Shown: one piece after another, positions 36,852 through 45,359 of the stretch
Numbering within the stretch: position 1 is the stretch's first letter
Layout of the letters: every line of letters starts with the position of its first letter
Assembly (NCBI RefSeq): GCF_050296195.1
Contig: NZ_JBNKRB010000012.1
From: Gynuella sp050296195
GTDB lineage: Bacteria; Pseudomonadota; Gammaproteobacteria; Pseudomonadales; Natronospirillaceae
Direction: 5' to 3' (one strand)
DNA: 64,000 nucleotides
Notes under the pieces: generated by a model
Told to the model about the DNA's origin: nothing
The model's input: only the letters and a program-made list of their open reading frames with translations
Databases searched by the model: none
Made by a program: the position numbers and the translations under genes

Positions 36852-37847
36852 TTATCCTCTGGCCGTGTTTAAGGTTGGAGTCCGTAAAATCACCCGGCCT
36901 TTACTACGCTCAGCTCTAGAGTTGGCGATCACGGCGACAATAATCACCGCGCCGGATATGGCCATCTGCCAGAACGGTGACACGCCTATGACGGGCAAGG
37001 CATTATTGATGACCCCAAGAAACAGAGCCCCGAGTACACAACCGACAACAGTTCCGATTCCTCCCATAATACTGACTCCCCCAATCACACAGGCCGCGAC
37101 GACCTGAAGCTCAAAGCCGTTGGCCACATCGACATAGGCAACCGCATAACGGGACACCCACAGGTAACCACACAGCCCGGCCAGCAGACCGGAGATGACA
37201 AAGGCCCGAAACTGCACCCGGCCAACATCGATACCGGTATAAAACGCCGCGGTCGGGTTACCGCCGGCACTGAAAAAATCACGCCCGAAGCGCCAATAAC
37301 GGGTGAGCAGGAAAAACACCAGAACCACCGTCAGCGCAATCCAACTCATCACTGGCAACCAGGCGATAGTGGTGCGTGGAAACTCAATAAATCCGGCACT
37401 CATCTGATGGGCATTCACCCAGGCTCCATGAGAGAGCAGAAATACAGCCCCCCGATAAATACTCATGGTGCCCAGAGTCACGACAATTGCCGGGACTCCC
37501 AAACGCCAGACCAACAAGCCGTTGATCATTCCCAGTACTGCCCCCAAAGTCATTGCCAGCAGCAACAGCCACGGTACGGCAATAAACGGATAACTGGCAT
37601 TCAGCATGGCAACCACCATGCCCGTCAGGGCCACATTGGCAGCAACGGACAAATCAATGCAGCGGGTGACGATCACCAGCATTTGCCCCAATGCCAGAAT
37701 GATCAGAATAGACGTATCATTAAAGGCTCCGAGCAGGCTTCCGGCCGATAAAAACTCTGGGGTAATCAACCCTACTGCCAGAATCAATACCAGGATAACG
37801 ACTCCCAGAAAGCTTTCACGACGACGTATCAGCGATAACGGTTTCAT
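36852..37847 (-). CDS. rhaP: Rhamnose ABC transporter permease RhaP
   Basis: 331 residues, a second RbsC-like permease with the matching blocks TRCIDLSVAANVALTGM and GGVSIMGGIGTVVG. Its start overlaps the rhaT stop by four bases (37844-37847), so translation is coupled. Paralogous to RhaQ; the two should pair as a heterodimer. Confidence 0.93.
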   Translation of the reverse strand: MKPLSLIRRRESFLGVVILVLILAVGLITPEFLSAGSLLGAFNDTSILIILALGQMLVIVTRCIDLSVAANVALTGMVVAMLNASYPFIAVPWLLLLAMTLGAVLGMINGLLVWRLGVPAIVVTLGTMSIYRGAVFLLSHGAWVNAHQMSAGFIEFPRTTIAWLPVMSWIALTVVLVFFLLTRYWRFGRDFFSAGGNPTAAFYTGIDVGRVQFRAFVISGLLAGLCGYLWVSRYAVAYVDVANGFELQVVAACVIGGVSIMGGIGTVVGCVLGALFLGVINNALPVIGVSPFWQMAISGAVIIVAVIANSRAERSKGRVILRTPTLNTARG

Positions 37848-39349
37848 GCGGCTTTCCCTCCCGTTGCGGCGCTGACAATTTTCTGTGCGCTTGCTTCACT
37901 TCGGTGAAAATGTTTCACCATGACACCTTCATGCATGACAATGATCCGGTCCGCCATACCGAGAATTTCAGGTAATTCAGAACTGACCATAATCACCGCC
38001 AGTCCTTCGGCAACCAGTTCAGACATAAACCGATGCACCGCTGCCTTGGAGGCGATATCGATACCCTTGGTCGGTTCATCGAGGATGATGACTTTCGGTT
38101 GAGTGGCCAGCCATTTGCCGATAACCACCTTTTGCTGATTGCCGCCGGAAAGATTACCCACCTCCTGACTCCAGCTCGCGGCTTTAACATTTAAGCGCTC
38201 GCCATATTCCCGGGCCAATTCATATTCAGACTGCTCATTCAAAAAGCCCCAGCGGTTCAAACGACTCAATTGCGGCAGACTGATATTCTGAAAAATCGGC
38301 AAATTCAACACCACACCCTGCTGCTGTCGTTCTTCCGGCACATATACCAGTCCAGCCGCTATGGCTTCTGCGGGTGAACGAAACCGGGTTTGACTGCCGT
38401 CAATCATAATCTGCCCAGTAGCGGCTTTGGAAAGGCCATATAAAGCCTGCATCACTTCAGTACGACCCGAGCCGACCAGTCCGTAGAAACCAAGAATTTC
38501 TCCGGCGTGAACGTCAAAGCTGATATTGGTAAATTCACTTGGATGACAGAAATTTTCCACCTGCATGATCGGCGCACCGATGTCGACGGTTTGCTTGGGA
38601 TAAGCATCTTTGATACTGCGGGCCACCATCATTTCCACCAGTTCTTCCTCACGGACGTTACTGATCAACCCTTCACCCACAAAACTACCGTCGCGGTAAA
38701 CCACATAACGATCAGCCACGGCAAAAATTTCATCGAATTTATGGGTGATAAACATGACCGCCTTGGAAGATTGCTTCAGGCGTTCAATGATGCGATACAG
38801 CTCTTCAATTTCGTGATAAGACAATGCGGCCGTGGGCTCATCCAGAATCACCACTCGGGCATCCACGGACAAGGCCCGGGCAATGGCCACCATATGTTTC
38901 TGGGCGATACTCAGTTCTTTAAGTGGCGTTTGCGGATCAATCGGCGCATCGATCTGGGCCAGAATTTCACGACTACGCTGATACATCTGCGGCCAGTCAA
39001 GGCGTTTCAGCAGACCCTTGGTCAGATAATTTCCGGCAAAAATGTTTTCAGCAACATTTAATTCATCGAACAACACGGTTTCCTGATGGATCACCGTAAT
39101 GCCCAGTTGCCGGGCCTGTTCGGGTGTTTGGATCACAACCGGTTGACCGCAAACGTAGATATCGCCGCCATCGGGTTGATAAATTCCGGTAATGGTCTTC
39201 ACCAGAGTGGACTTGCCGGCACCGTTTTCACCGACCAGCGCGGTCACCTCACCAGGATATAAATCCAGTTTGACACCATCCAGGGCTTTGACCCCCGGAA
39301 AAGTTTTGGTGAGATTCCGCAGTGACAAAACTGCCTGATCTCGTTGCAT
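37844..39349 (-). CDS. rhaT: Rhamnose ABC transporter ATPase RhaT (two ATPase domains)
   Basis: 501 residues with two fused nucleotide-binding domains, as in RbsA/MglA. The first has Walker A GENGAGKST near 37, signature LKELSIAQKH (a degenerate form) and Walker B VVILDEPTAAL. The second has GLVGSGRTEVM as an altered Walker A, signature NLSGGNQQKV and Walker B VIILDEPTKGID. The degenerate second Walker A is usual in this family. It powers L-rhamnose import. It follows rhaS after 136 bp. Confidence 0.95.
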   Translation of the reverse strand: MQRDQAVLSLRNLTKTFPGVKALDGVKLDLYPGEVTALVGENGAGKSTLVKTITGIYQPDGGDIYVCGQPVVIQTPEQARQLGITVIHQETVLFDELNVAENIFAGNYLTKGLLKRLDWPQMYQRSREILAQIDAPIDPQTPLKELSIAQKHMVAIARALSVDARVVILDEPTAALSYHEIEELYRIIERLKQSSKAVMFITHKFDEIFAVADRYVVYRDGSFVGEGLISNVREEELVEMMVARSIKDAYPKQTVDIGAPIMQVENFCHPSEFTNISFDVHAGEILGFYGLVGSGRTEVMQALYGLSKAATGQIMIDGSQTRFRSPAEAIAAGLVYVPEERQQQGVVLNLPIFQNISLPQLSRLNRWGFLNEQSEYELAREYGERLNVKAASWSQEVGNLSGGNQQKVVIGKWLATQPKVIILDEPTKGIDIASKAAVHRFMSELVAEGLAVIMVSSELPEILGMADRIIVMHEGVMVKHFHRSEASAQKIVSAATGGKAA

Positions 39350-39485
39350 AAGTCGTTGTTTTTATTGTTGTTGGTTTGTGAATCGGAGCCATCGCTCTGA
39401 CCCGCCCGCTTTCGAGTCGTTGTTATGATCACAACATCGTGACAGAAGACTGCTGCTCCAACACAGCAGCCTTCAAAATACCGGA

Positions 39486-40478
39486 TCAAAAAATCGACGC
39501 AAATTCCTTCACATTAGTCGCATCATATACAAAAGGGTCTGACATGGCGGCGTTGCCATCTTTGTCCAGTTTGGCAGTACCCATGCGCCCCATACCCACT
39601 TCGCTGTTAGTCGCCTTACCCTTGACCAGATTGTAGGCGATATAGGTAGCAGAATAACCAAGATCGATCGGATTCCATATGGCGAAACTGTGAATGGCAC
39701 CAGACTCAACGTGCCCAGCCAGTTCTGATGGCAGTCCTAATCCGGTGACATAGACTTTGCCAATCAGATTCTGATCACTGACCGCTTGAGCCGCTGCCAG
39801 AATACCAACGGTCGTTGGCGCGACAATCACATCCAGATCCGGATGATTACGGATCAAAGCCACTGCCTCACGATAACTTTTATCGGCCAGGTCATCACCA
39901 TAAACCGTATCCACCAGCGTCAATTGTGGAAATTCCGGCGCAGCTTTTTTCATTTCTTCAATCCAGATATTCTGATTGGTCGCCGTCGGCGAGGCACTGA
40001 GAATGGCCCACTCGCCCTTGCTTTCGCCTTTGGCTTTTAACGCATCGGCCGCCAGCTTCACATTCATACGGCCGATGAGTTCATTGCTGGACGGGTTAAG
40101 ATGAATTGAACGACCGGCCGGAGCCACACCTGAATCCCAGGAAATGACTTTAATACCGCGTTTTTGTGCCCGCTGAAGAATGGGTACCAGTGCATCCTGG
40201 TCATTGGCTGATACCGCAATGGCATCAACTTTCTGGGCAATCAGAGAACTGATCACTTCAATCTGGCCTTCGGCCGTCGTGGATGTCGGGCCAGTATAAA
40301 TCACCTCTACATCGCCGAGTTCTTTGGCAGCCTCCTGTGCCCCCTTATTGGCGGCTTCAAAGAAGCCGATCCCCAGAGCTTTGACCACCAGGGCAATACG
40401 GACATTTTCGGCATGCGCCGGGCTTACCAGCAACAAAGACAGAACAGTCAGCAAGACTGACAACAGGTTAATTCGCAT
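39486..40478 (-). CDS. rhaS: Periplasmic rhamnose-binding protein RhaS
   Basis: 330 residues with a signal peptide (MRINLLSVLLTVLSLLLVS, cleaved after AHA). The mature part opens ENVRIALVVKALGIGFFEAANKGAQ, typical of periplasmic binding proteins of the ribose/rhamnose group (Peripla_BP_4), with IAVSANDQDALVPILQRA. It delivers L-rhamnose to RhaTPQ. First structural gene of the leftward operon, 121 bp after rhaR. Not related to the E. coli AraC-type regulator also named RhaS. Confidence 0.94.
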   Translation of the reverse strand: MRINLLSVLLTVLSLLLVSPAHAENVRIALVVKALGIGFFEAANKGAQEAAKELGDVEVIYTGPTSTTAEGQIEVISSLIAQKVDAIAVSANDQDALVPILQRAQKRGIKVISWDSGVAPAGRSIHLNPSSNELIGRMNVKLAADALKAKGESKGEWAILSASPTATNQNIWIEEMKKAAPEFPQLTLVDTVYGDDLADKSYREAVALIRNHPDLDVIVAPTTVGILAAAQAVSDQNLIGKVYVTGLGLPSELAGHVESGAIHSFAIWNPIDLGYSATYIAYNLVKGKATNSEVGMGRMGTAKLDKDGNAAMSDPFVYDATNVKEFASIF

Positions 40479-40598
40479 TGTACTCTCCGATTTTTATTTT
40501 TGTTTTATTAGCCTGCCAATAAACAGTTCTTGGGTTTATCAGCAGGTTACGGTTGCCCCCGGCCGGCCAGGCGTTGCACCCGCGACGACCGGCATTGC

Positions 40599-41399
40599 TT
40601 AACCAGCGGGCTCAACACTATCAACATCATTTTTTGCGATCATCAGCTGGCTTCCCGCCGCCTCGATCATTTTTCGGCTTTTCGCATCGATACCGTCATC
40701 AGTAATGACGATATCTATTTTGGTCAGTGGACATACCAGCAGATTACTGCGGTTTTGAAATTTACTGCTATCCACCAACAACACCCGGCACTCGGCCTGA
40801 TCCATCAGTTTCATGACCGCCTGCACGATTTGAGGATCCGCTTCCATAACGCCCTGAGGCCCCACACCATGAGCGCCAATAAACAGCAGAGAAGCATAAT
40901 ATCGACTGGAAATATCATCCGGGAATGGACTCAAAATGATGTTCTGATCCCGGTAGATACTGCCACCCGGCAGCGTCACCACACATTTACTGCGCTTGAC
41001 CAGCTGCTCGGCAATGACAAACGAATTGGTCAATACTTGCAGCTTGCGCGTACGCATGAACTCTGACATGAAGTAGGTGGTGGTCCCACCGCTGATGGAA
41101 ATGGACATGCCATCCTCCAGCAATTCCACCGCTGCCTGGGCAATTTGCCGTTTGGCTCTGGCGTTAATTGTCTGGTTAACGGAATATGGCCTTCCAACCA
41201 GGCTGACATTGGTCGGTGGATGCAGGGCTTCTGCCCCTCCCCTCACCTTTTTTAACTTTCCTTTTTTATGTAAATCATTGATATCACGCCGAATGGTCGC
41301 TTCCGATGCACCGAGCAGATCCACCAGATAACTTAATGTGGCAATCGGTTTTTCTTCCACTTCCGCCAGAATGATTCGATGACGTTCAACTTCATGCAT
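40599..41399 (-). CDS. rhaR: DeoR-family repressor of rhamnose genes RhaR
   Basis: 266 residues from the ATG at 41399, which has GAGG 7 bases before it. The N-terminal winged helix reads RHRIILAEVEEKPIATLSYLVDLLGASEATIRRDINDLHKKG, a classic DeoR head. The effector domain is the sugar-phosphate isomerase-like DeoRC. In rhizobia RhaR represses the same operon until a rhamnose metabolite is present. Its gene is divergent from rhaD across a region with inverted repeats (41437-41521). Confidence 0.92.
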   Translation of the reverse strand: MHEVERHRIILAEVEEKPIATLSYLVDLLGASEATIRRDINDLHKKGKLKKVRGGAEALHPPTNVSLVGRPYSVNQTINARAKRQIAQAAVELLEDGMSISISGGTTTYFMSEFMRTRKLQVLTNSFVIAEQLVKRSKCVVTLPGGSIYRDQNIILSPFPDDISSRYYASLLFIGAHGVGPQGVMEADPQIVQAVMKLMDQAECRVLLVDSSKFQNRSNLLVCPLTKIDIVITDDGIDAKSRKMIEAAGSQLMIAKNDVDSVEPAG

Positions 41400-41436
41400 T
41401 AGGCATCCTCTTGCGTCACTATATTTCACAATCTTT

Positions 41437-41521
41437 CATTTGCAAGCATTTTTTGCAATGTTATGATCGATATTGACAATAAAAATAATTAAACCAATAA
41501 TTTTCAATCACTATCGATCAT
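41437..41521. promoter_or_regulatory. Candidate RhaR operator region between rhaR and rhaD
   Basis: Two paired motifs are visible. CATTTGCAA-N-TTGCAATG forms an imperfect palindrome at 41437-41460. ATGATCGATA at 41463-41472 is repeated inverted and perfectly as TATCGATCAT at 41512-41521, 39 bp apart. The AT-rich stretch between them could hold the promoters. Binding by RhaR is inferred from position. Confidence 0.45.
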
Positions 41522-41736
41522 CCCGGCTATTCTAACGGCTGTTTTGTGCTAACACACGCGTCAAAACGGTCATCTCCGGTCAAGGTCGAGACTGATGAAA
41601 CAATAAATATAACAACGATCATTTCCATTCAATTCCAGAAACCCCGACAACGCGGTCTTTGGAGGAAAGTAACCATGAACAACGGTCCGTCAGCGGGATT
41701 GCAAATGACGCGGGCTGTGTCAAACCGAGGTGCCGA

Positions 41737-43836
41737 ATGCCAACAAACAATAACAATCAAATTCCCAACCTATGGGATGACACCAGAGCCGCCTCTCTGT
41801 CAGAAGCGGAATTGCTGCTATATCGTTCAAACCTGCTGGGTAGCGATAAACGGGTAACCAACTATGGCGGGGGCAATACCTCTGCCAAAATCCAGCAGTC
41901 AGATCCGCTCAGCGGTGAAACCGTGACCGTACTCTGGGTTAAAGGCTCCGGTGGGGATATCGGCAGCATGGGCCTGGATGGTTTCGCCACCTTATACCTG
42001 GACAAACTCAACACCCTGAAAACACTTTACCGGGGCGAAGAGTACGAGGATGAAATGGTTGGTTATCTGCCCCATTGCACCTTCAACCTGAACAACCGGG
42101 CGGCCAGTATCGATACACCATTACACGCCTATGTACCGTTCACCCATGTGGACCACCTGCATCCGGATGCGGTGATTGCTGTCGCAGCCTCCCAAAACAG
42201 CCGGGAACTGACCGAAGTGATTTTTGGTCAGGATATCGGCTGGTTACCCTGGCGTCGGCCAGGCTTTCAACTGGGACTGGAACTGGAACAGATTGCCCGT
42301 GAAAACCCACACCTGAAAGGCGTCGTGCTGGAGGCCCATGGTCTGTTCACTTGGGCGAACGATGCCAAAAGCTGTTATGAAACATCACTGGCCATGATCA
42401 ACCGGGCGCAGCAATGGCTCGATCAGAAGCTGCAGAATCAACCGGCCTTCAACGGTCAGCGCCACGAGAGTCTGAGTGCCACCAAACGACAGCAGATTGC
42501 CAGTCAGCTGATGCCGATTATTCGTGGCAAAACCAGCCATCATCAGCGTCAGATAGGTCATTTCAATGATGCGCCGGAAGTGCTGGAATTTGTGAATTCC
42601 CAGGCCCTGATCTCACTGGCAGAACTGGGCACTTCCTGTCCGGATCACTTCCTGCGAACCAAAATCAAACCACTGGTGCTGGAGTACAACCCAGAGCAGG
42701 ACAATCTCGCCCAGGTCATAGACAGTCTGGACGCCCAGCTGCAAGCCTATAATCAGGATTATGCCGCCTATTACGAACGCTGTAAGCACCCAAACAGCCC
42801 GGCCATGCGCGACTCCAATCCAGTCATTTATCTGGTGCCAGGAGTCGGCATGTTGTCGTTTGCCAAAGATAAGGCGACCGCCCGCATTGCCGGCGAATTC
42901 TATCTGAATGCCATCAACGTTATGCGTGGTGCAGCGGGCGTGAGTGACTATATGGGGTTACCGGAACAGCAGGCGTTCAACATTGAATACTGGCTACTGG
43001 AGGAAGCCAAATTACAGCGCCAGCCCAAACCCAAATCCCTTGCTGGCAGAGTTGCTGTGGTAACCGGTGGTGCCGGTGGTATCGGTCAGGCGACGGCCGC
43101 ACGGTTGATCCGCGAAGGTGCCTGCGTGTTATTGCTGGACATAGATGCTGAAGGCCTGGCACGCACCGAATCTCACTTTCGCGACACTTTCGGCGCGGAC
43201 AATATCAGCAGCTTCACCATGGATGTGACTCAGGAGCAGGAAGTGGCAGCCGCCCTCCAACATTGCTGCCTGACGTTCGGCGGGGTAGACATTCTCGTTT
43301 CCAATGCCGGTATCGCCTCTTCAGCACCACTGGACGAAACCACGCTGGAGCTATGGCAGCGAAATCAGGATATTCTGTCGACTGGCTACTTTCTGGTGAC
43401 CAGGGAAACTTTTAAAGTCATGAAACAACAGAATATAGCCGGCAACATTATTTTCGTATCAAGCAAAAATGGTCTGGTGGCTTCGGCCAATGCCAGCGCT
43501 TACTGCACCGCCAAAGCCGCGGAAATTCAATTGGCCCGCAGTGTTGCTCTGGAAGGTGCGCCTCTGGGCATCCGTGCCAATGTGGTAAACCCGGACGCAG
43601 TCTTGCGGGGATCCAAAATATGGACCGGAAAATGGCGGGAGGAACGCGCCAGTGCCTATAACATGTCTGTTGACGAACTCGAAGAGCATTATCGTCAGCG
43701 TAGTCTGTTGAGGTTGAATGTGTTGCCCGAGGACATCGCCGAGGCCATTTACTTTTTCGCCTCGGATGCCTCAGCCAAATCCACTGGCAACATTTTGAAT
43801 GTTGATGCGGGCCATGCCCCATCGTTTACCCGCTAA
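41737..43836 (+). CDS. rhaD: Bifunctional rhamnulose-1-phosphate aldolase/alcohol dehydrogenase RhaD
   Basis: 699 residues from the ATG at 41737 (MPTNNNNQIPNLWDD), which matches the usual start of the family and has GAGGTG just before it. The N-terminal class II aldolase domain (about 30-420) has NYGGGNTSAK, zinc-binding PFTHVDHLHPDA and EAHGLFTW. The C-terminal short-chain dehydrogenase (about 440-695) has VVTGGAGGIGQATA and the YCTAKAAE catalytic tyrosine-lysine pair. It splits L-rhamnulose-1-phosphate to dihydroxyacetone phosphate and lactaldehyde and should oxidise or reduce the aldehyde. An ideal ribosome site at 41661-41669 precedes a different-frame ATG at 41675. Confidence 0.94.
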   Translation: MPTNNNNQIPNLWDDTRAASLSEAELLLYRSNLLGSDKRVTNYGGGNTSAKIQQSDPLSGETVTVLWVKGSGGDIGSMGLDGFATLYLDKLNTLKTLYRGEEYEDEMVGYLPHCTFNLNNRAASIDTPLHAYVPFTHVDHLHPDAVIAVAASQNSRELTEVIFGQDIGWLPWRRPGFQLGLELEQIARENPHLKGVVLEAHGLFTWANDAKSCYETSLAMINRAQQWLDQKLQNQPAFNGQRHESLSATKRQQIASQLMPIIRGKTSHHQRQIGHFNDAPEVLEFVNSQALISLAELGTSCPDHFLRTKIKPLVLEYNPEQDNLAQVIDSLDAQLQAYNQDYAAYYERCKHPNSPAMRDSNPVIYLVPGVGMLSFAKDKATARIAGEFYLNAINVMRGAAGVSDYMGLPEQQAFNIEYWLLEEAKLQRQPKPKSLAGRVAVVTGGAGGIGQATAARLIREGACVLLLDIDAEGLARTESHFRDTFGADNISSFTMDVTQEQEVAAALQHCCLTFGGVDILVSNAGIASSAPLDETTLELWQRNQDILSTGYFLVTRETFKVMKQQNIAGNIIFVSSKNGLVASANASAYCTAKAAEIQLARSVALEGAPLGIRANVVNPDAVLRGSKIWTGKWREERASAYNMSVDELEEHYRQRSLLRLNVLPEDIAEAIYFFASDASAKSTGNILNVDAGHAPSFTR

Positions 43837-43855
43837 CCAATTGGAGGAAGGACTG

Positions 43856-45151
43856 ATGACAACCACAAAAATCTCAACAGATCTTATCCAGCAGGAAAAC
43901 CATCGTCGCCAGGACTGGCTGCAACAGGATTATCAGGCGCTGGCGGAAAAACTGCAGCGCCAGCATATCGATATTACAACAGTGACCGCTCAGGCGCAGA
44001 CGCTGCAGGTAGCGTTACCGTCCTGGGGAGTGGGCACCGGCGGCACCCGCTTTGCCCGTTTCCCCGGTATCGGAGAACCACGCAATATTTTTGAAAAACT
44101 GGACGATTGTTCGGTGATTCAGCAGCTGGGACGCATGACTCCCAATATTTCTTTGCATATTCCCTGGGATAAACCCGATGATCCCAGGGAATTAAAACAA
44201 TATGCCGAAGCTCTGGGTCTGGGATTCGATGCCATGAATTCCAATACCTTTCAGGATCAGGCCAACCAGGATCTGTCGTACAAATACGGCAGCCTGACGC
44301 ATACCCGCGCTGAGGTTCGGCAACTGGCGATTGCTCACAATATCGAAGTGATTGAACTGGGCCAGCAGCTCGGTTCCAAAGCATTAACGGTATGGATTGG
44401 TGATGGTTCCAATTTCCCCGGTCAACAGCATTTCAGTCTCGCCTTTGGTCGCTACCTGGAAAGCGCCAGACAGATTTATCAGGCGCTGCCATCCGACTGG
44501 AATATGCTGCTGGAACACAAAATGTTTGAGCCGGCTTTTTATTCCACCGTCATTCAGGACTGGGGCAGCAGCTACCTCGCAGCCAAAGAAACCGGCGAAC
44601 GTTGCCTGTGTCTTGTCGATCTCGGCCATCATGCTCCCAATGTCAATATCGAGATGATTGTTTCCCGTCTGGCGCAGTTTGGCAAACTGGGTGGTTTTCA
44701 TTTCAATGACAGCAAATATGGCGATGATGATCTCGACAGCGGTTCGATTAATCCTTATCAACTGTTTCTGGTCTTTAATGAATTGGTTGATATTCAAGGC
44801 AATATGCCGTCATTTTCGCCGTTCTACATGCTCGATCAATCCCACAATGTGACCGACCCGATTGAAAGCCTGATCTACAGTGCCGCTGAAGTACAACGAG
44901 CCTACATCAAGGCACTACTGGTGGACCGCACAGCGTTATCGCAGCACCAGGACAATAATGATCCCCTCATGGCACAGGCAACACTGAAAGCGGCCTATAA
45001 TCTGGATGTCGAACCGATCTTACAAATGGCCCGCATGCAAAGCGGCGGCGCGATTGACCCGATTGCCTGTTATCGGGCCAGTGCCTACCGACAGCAATGT
45101 GCCCAACAACGACCAACCGACAAACAGCCTTCCGGTTCCGGAATCATTTAG
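43856..45151 (+). CDS. rhaI: L-rhamnose isomerase RhaI
   Basis: 431 residues from the ATG at 43856, with GGAGGAAGG 5 bases upstream. The sequence follows the Pseudomonas/Rhizobium-type isomerase: PSWGVGTGGTRFARFPG, LHIPWDKPDD, metal-binding LLEHKMFEPAFYST and GGFHFNDSKYGDDDLD. It converts L-rhamnose to L-rhamnulose with a divalent metal. It is in the same rightward operon as rhaD, 19 bp apart. Confidence 0.95.
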   Translation: MTTTKISTDLIQQENHRRQDWLQQDYQALAEKLQRQHIDITTVTAQAQTLQVALPSWGVGTGGTRFARFPGIGEPRNIFEKLDDCSVIQQLGRMTPNISLHIPWDKPDDPRELKQYAEALGLGFDAMNSNTFQDQANQDLSYKYGSLTHTRAEVRQLAIAHNIEVIELGQQLGSKALTVWIGDGSNFPGQQHFSLAFGRYLESARQIYQALPSDWNMLLEHKMFEPAFYSTVIQDWGSSYLAAKETGERCLCLVDLGHHAPNVNIEMIVSRLAQFGKLGGFHFNDSKYGDDDLDSGSINPYQLFLVFNELVDIQGNMPSFSPFYMLDQSHNVTDPIESLIYSAAEVQRAYIKALLVDRTALSQHQDNNDPLMAQATLKAAYNLDVEPILQMARMQSGGAIDPIACYRASAYRQQCAQQRPTDKQPSGSGII

Positions 45152-45359
45152 CCGTCAAGCCCATCATGTCTGCCTGCTGGCTACGGGCAGACGGTATACT
45201 GTCAGTAACACAAGAATAACAATATCTCCCTGCTGTACCACATCTCCCTGATCTGGAGGAGTTTTATTGTGTGCGATTCACCCGGTATCGATTGCCGGGT
45301 CGTTAATCATGCCAGTCCCTCTGGCACAACAATAACCTACAATCAGAGTCATCAATATC

